From positions 1 to 64,000 of the forward strand of contig DASTYT010000101.1 of NCBI GenBank assembly GCA_035764725.1: DNA of 64,000 nt, given 5' to 3'. The stretch is from Candidatus Methylomirabilota bacterium (lineage in GTDB: Bacteria; Methylomirabilota; Methylomirabilia; Rokubacteriales; CSP1-6). The notes below the pieces were generated by a model. The model was not told the DNA's origin and did no database searches. It saw nothing but the letters and a program-made list of their open reading frames with translations. Shown piece after piece: positions 15,901 through 23,133 of this stretch (positions are counted from its first letter, which is position 1; each line of letters starts with the position of its first letter). Both the position numbers and the translations under genes were made by a program.

Positions 15901-17746
15901 GGGATTCCAGCTGGAACACGCCGAGGGTGCGCGCCTCGCTCAGGAGCTGATACGTGCGCGGATCGTCGAGGGGCAGGCGGTCGGCGTCGAGCTCGATCCC
16001 GCGCGAGGCCTTCACCAGGTTGACCGCGTCCGTGATGACGGTGAGCGTCTTGAGCCCGAGGAAGTCCATCTTGAGCAAGCCGAGCTTCTCGATGGGGCCC
16101 ATCGCGAAGCCGGTGATGAGCTCGGGGCGCTTGGGATCCTTGTAGAGCGGCACCCGGTCCATCAGGGGCTCGTCCGAAATGACCACCGCGGAAGCGTGCA
16201 CCGAGGCGTGCCGGGTGCCGCCCTCGAGAGCCTTCGCCACGCTCCAGAGCTCCCCCACCCGCGGATCGCGCTTCACGTTCTGGGCGAGCTCGGGCGACTT
16301 CTCCAGCGACTCGTCGAGGCTGATGTTCAGCGGGAAGCTCGGCACGAGCTTGGCGATGCGGTCGGCCTCGCCGTAGGAGAAGCCGAGCACGCGGCCCACG
16401 TCGCGGATCACCGCCTTGGCGCCCATGGTGCCGAAGGTGATGATGTGGGCCACCCGGTCCTCGCCGTAGCGGTCGACCACGTAGCGGATGACCTCGTCGC
16501 GCCGGTCGTCGGCGAAGTCGATGTCCATGTCGGGCATCGAAATCCGCTCGGGGTTCAGGAATCGCTCGAAGAGGAGCCCGTAACGGATGGGATCCACGTT
16601 GGTGATGCTGAGGCAATAGGCGACCAGGGAGCCGGCCGAGGACCCGCGCCCCGGGCCCACCGCGATCCCCTGCCGGCGGGCGTAGGCGATGAAGTCCCAG
16701 ACGACCAGGAAGTAGCCGGAGAAGCCCATCTTCGAGATCACGCCGAGCTCGTAGCGGAGGCGCTCGACCACGGGGTCGGCGGGCGAGGCGCCGTAGCGGG
16801 CCCGGAGGCCCTCGACGGCCAGGTGCTCGAGATAGCCGTCGAGCGTCTCGAAGCCCACCGGCAGCTGATAGTTCGGGAGATGGAATTTCCCGAACGCGAG
16901 CTGGAGATCGCAGCGCTCGGCCACCGCCAGCGTGTTGCGGTGCGCTTCCGGCAGCTCCCGGAACACCTCGCGCATCTGGTCGGCGGACTTGAGGTAGAAC
17001 TCCTCGGTGGAGAACCGCCACCGGTTCGGGTCCGACATGGTGGTGCCGGTCTGGATGCAGAGGAGCGCCTCGTGGGCCTTGGCGTGCGAGGCCTCGAGGT
17101 AGTGGGAGTCGTTGGTGCCGCAGATCGGGGCGCCGAGCGCCTCGGCGATCCTGAGCGTGCCCGCTGTCACCTTGGCCTGGTCGTCGATCCCGTGGGACTG
17201 GATCTCCATGAAGTAGTGGTCGCGGCCGAACACGTCCTGGTACCAGCCCGCCACCTGCTTGGCCTTGGCGTCCTCGCCCGCCGAGAGGAGCTTGCTCACC
17301 TCGGAGTTGAGGCACCCCGAGAGGACGAGCAACCCGTCGGCATGCTGCGCCAGCAGCTCGCGGTCGACCCGCGGCTTGTAGTAGAAGCCCTCGAGATAGG
17401 CCTTGGAGACCAGCTTGACGAGGTTCCGGTAGCCCGTCTCGTTGCGCACGAGCACCGTGCAGTGGCTAGCGCCCTCGTAGCCGCCGTCCTGGCTGGAGCG
17501 CTCGAAGCGGCTCCCCGGCGCCACGTAGAGCTCGCAGCCCACGATGGGCTTGATGCCCGCCTTCTTCGCCGCGGTGTAGAAATCGATGGCGCCGAAGAGG
17601 TTCCCGTGATCGGTCAGCGCGATGGCGGGGAAGCCGAGCCCCTTGGCCGCCTCCACCAGCTTGTCGAGCTGGGCGGCGCCGTCGAGGAGGCTATACTCCG
17701 AGTGGACGTGGAGGTGGACGAAATCTCCGCGCGGGTCCTTCCCCAT
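12959..17746 (-). CDS. dnaE: DNA polymerase III subunit alpha, interrupted by an intein
   Basis: A 1595-residue precursor that would be ~1174 residues after removal of a 421-residue intein, matching normal DnaE length. The PHP domain starts HLHVHSEYSLLDG; the catalytic aspartates are in PDMDIDF (D406, D408, D410) with GPGRGSSAGSLVAY upstream; thumb and fingers follow (YRPGPMDLIPDFVNRKHG, MVYQEQVMRLAADLAGFS, RKAMGKKDRELM). C-terminally there is an HhH region, an OB domain (VALLGQVSQLRERATKSGNRMAFASL) and a tail. The intein splits GYGFNK (to K753) from SHAACYG (S1175). The ATG at 17744-17746 overlaps the TAA of the nuclease-like gene by one base (TAATG) and has no visible Shine-Dalgarno, so translation may depend on the upstream gene. 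Confidence 0.96.
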   Translation of the reverse strand: MGKDPRGDFVHLHVHSEYSLLDGAAQLDKLVEAAKGLGFPAIALTDHGNLFGAIDFYTAAKKAGIKPIVGCELYVAPGSRFERSSQDGGYEGASHCTVLVRNETGYRNLVKLVSKAYLEGFYYKPRVDRELLAQHADGLLVLSGCLNSEVSKLLSAGEDAKAKQVAGWYQDVFGRDHYFMEIQSHGIDDQAKVTAGTLRIAEALGAPICGTNDSHYLEASHAKAHEALLCIQTGTTMSDPNRWRFSTEEFYLKSADQMREVFRELPEAHRNTLAVAERCDLQLAFGKFHLPNYQLPVGFETLDGYLEHLAVEGLRARYGASPADPVVERLRYELGVISKMGFSGYFLVVWDFIAYARRQGIAVGPGRGSSAGSLVAYCLSITNVDPIRYGLLFERFLNPERISMPDMDIDFADDRRDEVIRYVVDRYGEDRVAHIITFGTMGAKAVIRDVGRVLGFSYGEADRIAKLVPSFPLNISLDESLEKSPELAQNVKRDPRVGELWSVAKALEGGTRHASVHASAVVISDEPLMDRVPLYKDPKRPELITGFAMGPIEKLGLLKMDFLGLKTLTVITDAVNLVKASRGIELDADRLPLDDPRTYQLLSEARTLGVFQLESQGMRDALQRLRPERIEDIIAMVALYRPGPMDLIPDFVNRKHGRAEITYEHPAMEKHLQETYGIMVYQEQVMRLAADLAGFSLAQADILRKAMGKKDRELMAQQREEFIKGCKAHKVDGRKAERIWDLIEKFAGYGFNKCLTADTEIEMADGTRRPITAIRPGDRVLTKDGAYRALGARPSGTRTVGELRLANGMTVRCTPDHPIFTQRGWVNAEEVAADDFVAVARELPAGAESVPAHHAALLGYALSEGSLGYEGHFYLYSSSQNERADMAAVMERFPNTMARIEQGRDGRAGCVRPARRDRTQPSGAVAYLFGTCGLRGQRAIAKRLPALTDRWDRAAIAVLVAKLFQGDGCIHAPSRSIFYATSSEGLALDVRRLLLKLGLSSTIHRKSFAYRGGRRPGFTVNLLGGRDAFSRFATEVGPHLLEGKRRALTALLQASADTPRLLARGTVDVIPRALCLMPVREAIAKAFPSLQAGCRALGVSYRLMFSDGAKGGLRRDTLRYLAEELDSPALHALADAPTGWSRPRGYVVTGEEPTYDFEVPVARSFIANGIAVHNSHAACYGLVAYQTAYLKANYPVEFMAALLTSEMERTDKIVQYIEECRAMGLRVAPPDVNRSGARFTVDGDTIRFGLAAIKNVGETAIESIVQVRQESGGAFGSLTDFCARVDLRLLNRRVLESLIKAGAFDGGGATRAALLAGLDQAMEAGQRRQRDREEGQASLFDAPGAAPAAVKAESPLASVPEWPTEQLLGYEKEVLGFYLSGHPLERYKDHARQLGTASAADVAARPVGARVALLGQVSQLRERATKSGNRMAFASLDAVDGAVALTIFPEALKTCGAALHAPGPVLVKGRIDETDKGRVVLVEDVKPLEESLLANGGYRTNGRSEEGNGRHAHACRIRMRAGNGGAVEPATLTAVRAACDEHRGATPLFVHVLLAEQEVVLKASPVAVEPGPELVAKVERLLGPGSIIVEYAGRA
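14225..15487 (-). mobile_element. DnaE intein with LAGLIDADG homing endonuclease
   Basis: In-frame 421-residue insertion (precursor residues 754-1174). Splicing blocks are intact: Cys1 opens block A (CLTADTEIEMADGT), block B has TPDH (intein residues 61-64), block F is TYDFEVPVARSFIANGIAV, block G ends His420-Asn421, and the +1 extein residue is Ser. Between them are two LAGLIDADG helices: LLGYALSEGS (~104-113, acidic E111) and LVAKLFQGDG (~206-215, acidic D214). Both acidic positions are kept, so the endonuclease may be active. The site lies inside the invariant GYGFNKSH motif, four residues after the position I recall for the cyanobacterial split DnaE intein. No stop or frameshift is seen. 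Confidence 0.95.
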
Positions 17747-18753
17747 TATGGACGCGTGCTAAGTCCGAGTGGCACGGCATCCCTACTACGAGACCCTGTC
17801 CACAATTCGCCATAAGGCAGGACTACCCTGCCCTCTTCCGCGAGCACCCGTTGGCGTTGCCGGAGATACTCCGCCAGGCCAACCTCGTCGCCTAGGACCA
17901 TTGACAGATCGTGCCCGTTGACGACGAAGAACGTCGGGCGCTTTCCATATGTGATTGACAGAGCCGCCTCGGCGGTAACGCCATTGAGACTAATGAATAC
18001 TCCCCGCGTGTAAGCGGACTTGCCTTCAATCTTCCCTCTGAAGGTCAGCAGGGCCGCTTCGGAAAGTGGTTCCTTCTCCCATTTCGCCTCAAGCAGGTAC
18101 GTCTCATGATCGAGATCGAATGATCCATCGATCTGTTCGCCGATGACGCGGAATGGATCTCTCGGATCGAGACCATGGAGAGAGAAGAGCCCGTTCAGAA
18201 TGCGCTCGAACTCGAGTCCCGCAGCCTGAGGCGACGGCATGGCCGGAAGTCCGAAAAATCGCGTACGCAGATTGGCCAAGTCAGAGGACCGCTTGCTCTG
18301 CTTGGACGCGCGAACCTGTTCCTCCGCAAGGGCTTGCTCAACGCGGCTCTTGGCCCAATCCGTGGTCTCAAGCCGCAGAGAGGCAAGGAAGTTGGGGTCC
18401 CAGAGATCGGGAATCTTGAAGCCCAAGTCGAGAATCAGTCCGTTGAGCTTGGTGATATCCTCGGGCCCGATCGGCTTCCCGTTCTTCTGTCGGTATGGGA
18501 TCGCGGCCCGAACGACTTCCAAGATCAATCGCTGAAAGCAGTCTCGCCGCTTTTCTAGAGTGGTCTCCAGCAACGCTACGGTCATCGGGTGCTTACTGCC
18601 CGGCTGCCAAAGGTTACCCACCCCGACCTTCTCTGAGATGGACCTGAAGGAGATGTGACCCTTCCAGTCGGCATGACCTGACCAAGGCAGGAAGTCGTAA
18701 GAGACGTCGGCGATGCCTGCAATTGCCTTCGACTCGCGCAGCGAGAGAGCCAT
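17746..18753 (-). CDS. PD-(D/E)XK restriction-endonuclease-like protein
   Basis: A 335-residue protein. The N-terminal ~125 residues (ESKAIAGIADVSYDFLPWSG, VGVGNLWQPGSKHPMTVALL, TLEKRRDCFQRLILEVV, IPDLWDPNFL) form a helical region I associate with restriction-endonuclease-like proteins. After a charged coiled stretch (~130-160), residues ~178-285 look like a PD-(D/E)XK core: GLEFERIL (E183), GEQIDGSFDL (D209), LLEAKW (E222, K224) and GVFISLNGVT. Codons here are visibly less GC-rich than in guaA and dnaE on either side, suggesting acquisition. It sits 15 nt after guaA and its TAA shares one base with the dnaE ATG. Defence or DNA-processing is plausible; no methyltransferase or partner gene is nearby. 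Confidence 0.7.
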   Translation of the reverse strand: MALSLRESKAIAGIADVSYDFLPWSGHADWKGHISFRSISEKVGVGNLWQPGSKHPMTVALLETTLEKRRDCFQRLILEVVRAAIPYRQKNGKPIGPEDITKLNGLILDLGFKIPDLWDPNFLASLRLETTDWAKSRVEQALAEEQVRASKQSKRSSDLANLRTRFFGLPAMPSPQAAGLEFERILNGLFSLHGLDPRDPFRVIGEQIDGSFDLDHETYLLEAKWEKEPLSEAALLTFRGKIEGKSAYTRGVFISLNGVTAEAALSITYGKRPTFFVVNGHDLSMVLGDEVGLAEYLRQRQRVLAEEGRVVLPYGELWTGSRSRDAVPLGLSTRP

Positions 18754-18768
18754 AAAGCTAGAGAAGGA

Positions 18769-20316
18769 CTACTCCCACTCGATCGTGCTCGGCGGCTTGG
18801 AGGAGATGTCCAGCACGACCCGATTGACGCCCTTCACCTCGTTGATGATGCGGCTCGAGATCCGCGCCAGCAAGTCGTACGGCAGGCGGGCCCAGTCCGC
18901 TGTCATCGCGTCCTGGCTGGTGACGGCGCGGAGCGCGATCACCTGGGCATAGGTGCGGAAGTCCCCCATGACGCCCACGGTGCGGACCGGGAGCAGCACG
19001 GCGAAGGCCTGCCAGAGCGCGCGCTCGAGATCGGCCTCACGGATCTCCTCCTGCACGATCAGGTCGGCGCCCCGGAGGATGGCGAGCCGATCCTCCGTCA
19101 CCTCGCCGAGCACGCGGATGGCGAGGCCGGGCCCCGGGAAGGGCTGGCGCCAGACGATCTGCGCCGGGAGACCCAGCAGCGTCCCCACCTCCCGCACCTC
19201 GTCCTTGAAGAGCTCGCGGAGGGGCTCCACCAGCTTGAAGTCCATTTGCTCGGGTAGGCCGCCCACGTTGTGATGCGTCTTGATCGTGGCCGACGGGCCC
19301 TTGAACGAGACGGACTCGATCACGTCCGGATACACCGTGCCCTGGGCCAGCCAGGGGATGCGGCCAAGCCGGCGCGCCTCTTCCTCGAAGACCGCGATGA
19401 ACTCGTTGCCGATGGCCTTGCGCTTGACCTCGGGATCGTCGACACCCTTGAGGCGGTCCATAAATCGCTTACTTGCATCGATATGGATCAGATTGATCTT
19501 GAATGTGTCGCGGAACGTCTTCACGACGTATTCGGCCTCGCCGGCACGGAGCAGGCCGTTGTCCACGAAGAGACACGTGAGCTGATCGCCGATGGCCTTG
19601 TGGACCAGAGCCGCCACCACGGACGAGTCCACGCCGCCGGAGAGCGCGCAGAGCACGCGATCGCCGCCGACCGTTTCACGGATCTTCGCGACGGCCAAGT
19701 CCACGAACGAGGTCATGGACCAATCGCGCTTTACCCCGCATGCGCGGAGGAAGTTGGCGAGCACGGTCTTGCCCTGCGGGGTGTGCGCCACCTCCGGGTG
19801 GAACTGCACTGCGTAGAGACGCCGCTCGGCATCGGCCATGGCCGCCACTGGACAGTTGGCCGTGGAGGCCAGGCTCACGAAGCCGGACGGCGGCTGCAGC
19901 ACGGTGTCTCCATGGCTCATCCACACCGTGATCTGGTTACCGCGCTCCGGCGTGATGCCGTCCAGGAGCCCGCCCGTGCCCTCCAGACGCAAGTCGGCCG
20001 GGCCGTACTCGCGGCGCTCTGCCGGCACCACCTGCCCGCCGAGCAGATAGCCCATCGCCTGCATGCCGTAGCAGATGCCGAGGATGGGGATGCCCGATTC
20101 GAGGATGGCCTTGTCGGGCAGCGGCGCGCCGTCATCGTAGACACTGGACGGCCCGCCGGAGAGGACGATGCCCTGATACCCCCCGGCGAGCACCTCCGCC
20201 GCGGGCTGCGTGCACGGGAGAATCTCGGAGTAGACCGACATCTCCCGGATCCGGCGCGCGATCAGCTGGGTGTACTGCGCCCCGAAATCGAGGATCGCGA
20301 TCTTGTCCAGGCCCAA
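18769..20316 (-). CDS. guaA: GMP synthase (glutamine-hydrolysing)
   Basis: A 515-residue enzyme with both expected domains. The class I glutamine amidotransferase half (~5-195) has C82 in GICYGMQ and H173/E175 in QFHPEVAHT. The ATP-pyrophosphatase half has SGGVDSS (226-232), followed by the C-terminal dimerisation domain ending KPPSTIEWE, the family's usual tail. It converts XMP to GMP. It follows guaB3 by 7 nt, so both are probably read from the promoter at 21.6 kb. Confidence 0.97.
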   Translation of the reverse strand: MGLDKIAILDFGAQYTQLIARRIREMSVYSEILPCTQPAAEVLAGGYQGIVLSGGPSSVYDDGAPLPDKAILESGIPILGICYGMQAMGYLLGGQVVPAERREYGPADLRLEGTGGLLDGITPERGNQITVWMSHGDTVLQPPSGFVSLASTANCPVAAMADAERRLYAVQFHPEVAHTPQGKTVLANFLRACGVKRDWSMTSFVDLAVAKIRETVGGDRVLCALSGGVDSSVVAALVHKAIGDQLTCLFVDNGLLRAGEAEYVVKTFRDTFKINLIHIDASKRFMDRLKGVDDPEVKRKAIGNEFIAVFEEEARRLGRIPWLAQGTVYPDVIESVSFKGPSATIKTHHNVGGLPEQMDFKLVEPLRELFKDEVREVGTLLGLPAQIVWRQPFPGPGLAIRVLGEVTEDRLAILRGADLIVQEEIREADLERALWQAFAVLLPVRTVGVMGDFRTYAQVIALRAVTSQDAMTADWARLPYDLLARISSRIINEVKGVNRVVLDISSKPPSTIEWE

Positions 20317-20323
20317 CCTCCTG

Positions 20324-21484
20324 CTAGCGCGGCGTCCCCAGCTTCTGGGCTCGCTGGAAGACCTTCCCTTCCGTCTTGATGGACGGGGCGATGATCAGCT
20401 CCGTCTGCTGCAGCTCGCGGATGTTCATGGCGCCCACCGAGCCCATGCACGTGCGAATCGCGCCGACAAGGTTGAGCGTGCCGTCCTCGGTGAAGGCCGG
20501 GCCGAAGAGAATCTGCTCGAGAGGGCCCGCCACGCCTACGCGAATCCGCGTGCCGCGCGGCAGGTTCGAGTGCGGCGTCGCCATGCCCCAGTGATAGCCG
20601 CGGCCGGGCGCCTCGGTGGCGCGCGCGAAGGCCGAGCCGATCATCACGGCGTCGGCGCCCGAGGCGAGCGCCTTGCAGATGTCACCCCCCGTGGTCATGC
20701 CGCCGTCGGTGATGATGGGCACGTACCGGCCGGTGCGCTTGTAGTAGAAGTCGCGCGCCGCCGCCGAGTCCGCGGTGGCGGTGACTTGCGGCACGCCCAG
20801 GCCCAGCACCTCGCGGCTGGTGCACGCCGCGCCGGGCCCCACGCCGATCAGGAGCGCGTCGGCGCCGCACTCCATGAGCTCGAGGCACGCCTCGTACGTC
20901 ACGACGTTGCCGATGATGAGGGGAATGGCGAGGTTTTTCTTGAGGCGCTTGAGATCCACCGGCGTGTATTCGGTGGCGATGTGGCGCGCGGTGGTGACGG
21001 TGGACTGCACCACGAAGAAGTCCGCCCCCGCCTCCTCGGCGATCTTGGCGAAGCGCTCGGCCCGCTGGGGGATCGACGAGACCACCACGGGTCCGCCGCC
21101 CTTCTTGATCTCGGAGATCCGCTTGTGGATCAACTCTTCCTTGATCGGCTCGCTGTAGATGCCCTGGATGATCTTGGTGGCTTCTTCGAGGCTGGCCGAG
21201 GTAATGCGGTCGAGCACCTCGTCGGGATTCTCGTAGCGGGAGAAGATGCCTTCGAGATTGAGAACGGCGAGCCCGCCGTGCTTGCCCATCTCGATGGCGA
21301 GGCGCGGGCTGACCACGCCGTCCATGGCGGCGGCGATGATGGGGATCTGGAAGCGATGGCCGCAAAGGTCCCAGGAGATGTCGACCTCGCTGGGATTGAT
21401 GGTGACCGATCCGGGGACCAGCGCGATGTCATCGAACCCGTACGCGGCCCGCGCCTTCCGCCCCCGTCCGACCCACATCCCCAT
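20324..21484 (-). CDS. guaB3: GuaB3-family IMP dehydrogenase-related protein
   Basis: A 386-residue TIM-barrel protein of the IMPDH/GMP reductase superfamily without the CBS pair of canonical GuaB. It opens [20 protein letters not shown], as GuaB3 proteins do, and has [31 protein letters not shown] with the catalytic-loop Cys, [28 protein letters not shown] and [10 protein letters not shown]. Some GuaB3 members have been reported to act as GMP reductases, so the direction here (IMP oxidation or GMP reduction) is open. The guaA partner next door fits guanine nucleotide synthesis. GGGAGG precedes the start; ATGs at 21484 and 21478 are both possible. No canonical guaB is in the window. Confidence 0.88.
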   Translation of the reverse strand: MGMWVGRGRKARAAYGFDDIALVPGSVTINPSEVDISWDLCGHRFQIPIIAAAMDGVVSPRLAIEMGKHGGLAVLNLEGIFSRYENPDEVLDRITSASLEEATKIIQGIYSEPIKEELIHKRISEIKKGGGPVVVSSIPQRAERFAKIAEEAGADFFVVQSTVTTARHIATEYTPVDLKRLKKNLAIPLIIGNVVTYEACLELMECGADALLIGVGPGAACTSREVLGLGVPQVTATADSAAARDFYYKRTGRYVPIITDGGMTTGGDICKALASGADAVMIGSAFARATEAPGRGYHWGMATPHSNLPRGTRIRVGVAGPLEQILFGPAFTEDGTLNLVGAIRTCMGSVGAMNIRELQQTELIIAPSIKTEGKVFQRAQKLGTPR

Positions 21485-21512
21485 GCCGTCGTCCTCCCCC
21501 CGACCGCCGCAC

Positions 21513-21526
21513 GGGGCGGCCGCCCC
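21513..21526. promoter_or_regulatory. 14-nt perfect palindrome in the guaB3 leader
   Basis: GGGGCGGCCGCCCC lies in the ~90-nt 5' leader of guaB3, about 30 nt before the start codon. It could be an operator or a short hairpin close to the ribosome binding site. In GC-rich DNA such palindromes can be chance. Confidence 0.25.
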
Positions 21527-21581
21527 AGACCCGATATTTAGAGAGCTCCCGCCGAACCCATACCGTATTTAGTAGGGACTG

Positions 21582-21610
21582 AGTATAAGGGGGGCTCCCG
21601 ACCCTGTCAA
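21582..21610 (-). promoter_or_regulatory. strong sigma-70 promoter for the guaB3-guaA-dnaE string
   Basis: On the minus strand TTGACA (21605-21610), a 17-nt spacer and TATACT (21582-21587) form the best consensus promoter in the window. Transcription would start near 21575, ~90 nt before guaB3. It lies just past the coaX stop. Confidence 0.75.
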
Positions 21611-21614
21611 TCGG

Positions 21615-22385
21615 TTATCCCGCGCGGCCGTGCTTCCAGATGAGCCGCAGCCCCTCGAGGCGCAGGTCGGGGTTGACGATCTGGATGCTGCGCGCGACCT
21701 CACGCATCTGCGGGGCGAGCCCGCCGGTGCCGATCACCTTCACGTCGCCCTCGATCTCGCGCCGCATGCGCTCGATGAGGCCGTCGACGAGCCCGGCGTA
21801 GCCCAGCACCGCGCCGGACTGGATGTTGGTGGCGGTGTTGCGGCCCACTGCGGTGGCCGGCGCGACCAGCTCGACTCGATAGAGGCGCGCGGCCCGGGCG
21901 ATCAGCGCCTCGGCGGCGGTGGCGATGCCGGGCGCGATGGCGCCGCCGATGAACTCGCCCCGCGCGTTCACGCAATCGAAGTTCGTGGCGGTGCCGAAAT
22001 CCACCACGATGCAGGGCGGCCCGTAGATCGTCTTCGCGGCCACCGCGTTGCAGACGCGATCCGCGCCGACCTCGGGGGGATTGTCCACCGCGAGCGTGAT
22101 GGGCACGTTGACGCCGGATTGCACGCTGAACGGCGTCACGCCGAAGTACGCCTCGATCATTCGCTCGAGCGTGCGCTGCACCGGCGGCACCACGTTAGAG
22201 ATGGCCACGTCCGTGATCTGTCCGGGCTCGATGCCCCGCGAGCGGAGGAGGGTGTGGATGAAGAGCCCGTACTCGTCGGAAGTCTGCTCGCGTCGGCTCG
22301 TCAGGCGCCACGAGGCGATCAGCTTGGCGCCGTCGTGCACGCCCACGCTGGTATTGGTGTTGCCGACCTCAAGCAGCAGGAGCAC
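21615..22385 (-). CDS. coaX: type III pantothenate kinase
   Basis: A 256-residue ASKHA-fold kinase. The start LLLLEVGNTNTSVGV holds the phosphate-1 loop (an E-V-G-N-T-N version of the usual DxGNT, with Glu for the common Asp). VDNPPEVGADRVCNAVAA and CIVVDFGTATNFDCV (second catalytic Asp) and GGAIAPGI are typical of CoaX. It phosphorylates pantothenate in the first committed step of CoA synthesis. The start is taken as the GTG at 22383-22385, overlapping birA by 17 nt. Confidence 0.92.
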   Translation of the reverse strand: MLLLLEVGNTNTSVGVHDGAKLIASWRLTSRREQTSDEYGLFIHTLLRSRGIEPGQITDVAISNVVPPVQRTLERMIEAYFGVTPFSVQSGVNVPITLAVDNPPEVGADRVCNAVAAKTIYGPPCIVVDFGTATNFDCVNARGEFIGGAIAPGIATAAEALIARAARLYRVELVAPATAVGRNTATNIQSGAVLGYAGLVDGLIERMRREIEGDVKVIGTGGLAPQMREVARSIQIVNPDLRLEGLRLIWKHGRAG

Positions 22386-23133
22386 CGGCGATCTCCCCCG
22401 AGACCACGCGCAGCAGCGCGCCGTCCTCCGCACGCACGAGCAACGCTCCGGTCTCGTCGAGGTCCACGGCCACGCCCTCGCGCCCGTCGGCGGCGCGGAC
22501 GCGCGCGCCCAGGGTCACGCTGTGGCGCCGCCAAGCCGCGCGCAGATCCTCGCTCCCGGCAAGGAACTCGCGATAGCGCGCGTCGAGGGTCTCGAGCAGC
22601 GTCTCGAGCAGACGCTCCCGGTCGTGGACGCGTCCGGTGAGCAGGCGTAGCGACGAGGCGCGTCCCGCCACGTCGGGCGGGAACGACTCCTGGTTCACGT
22701 TGAGGCCGATGCCGAGGATCACCCGATCGACGCCGCCGTCGGCTCGAGTGGCCGCTTCGGCGAGCACGCCGCAGACCTTCCGCTCCCCCACCATCACGTC
22801 ATTGGGCCAGCGCATGCCGGGCGTCAGGCCGGTTGCCGCCGCCACCGCGTCGATCACGGCGAGGCCACCGACCAGACTGAGCTGGGGCATGCGTATGGAG
22901 GCCACGGGAGGCCGCAGCAGCACTGACAGGAGCAGACTCTGCCCTGGCTGGTCCCACCAGCCTCGCCCGAGCCGCCCGCGGCCGGCGCGCTGGTGTCGGG
23001 CGGTCACCACCACGCCGTCCGGGGCGCCCTCGGCGGCGAGCCGCGCGACCTCGGCCTGGGTGGAGCCCACCTCGTCGAGCGCGTGGATGACCCGGCCGAT
23101 GAGGCGGGCACCCCCGCGCGCCACCCCGCTCAC
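22369..23133 (-). CDS. birA: biotin--[acetyl-CoA-carboxylase] ligase
   Basis: A 254-residue biotin protein ligase: EVGSTQAEVARL, the biotinyl-AMP loop AGRGRLGRGWW, MRWPNDVMVGERKVCGVLAE and ILGIGLNVNQ, then a C-terminal SH3-like cap (LGARVRAADGREGVAVDLDETGALLV). It lacks the N-terminal helix-turn-helix, so it is a monofunctional ligase and not a repressor. It biotinylates AccB for the carboxylase whose alpha subunit lies ~10 kb away. The GTG start (23131-23133) overlaps the valS stop as GTGA. Confidence 0.93.
   Translation of the reverse strand: MSGVARGGARLIGRVIHALDEVGSTQAEVARLAAEGAPDGVVVTARHQRAGRGRLGRGWWDQPGQSLLLSVLLRPPVASIRMPQLSLVGGLAVIDAVAAATGLTPGMRWPNDVMVGERKVCGVLAEAATRADGGVDRVILGIGLNVNQESFPPDVAGRASSLRLLTGRVHDRERLLETLLETLDARYREFLAGSEDLRAAWRRHSVTLGARVRAADGREGVAVDLDETGALLVRAEDGALLRVVSGEIAGAPAA

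Noticed and set aside
15131..17815. 894-codon plus-strand open frame antisense to dnaE
   Set aside because: It is a composition shadow of dnaE; no motif is recognisable and the dnaE reading is certain.
21485..21575. Purine riboswitch before guaB3
   Set aside because: The conserved loop and junction sequences of purine aptamers are not present.
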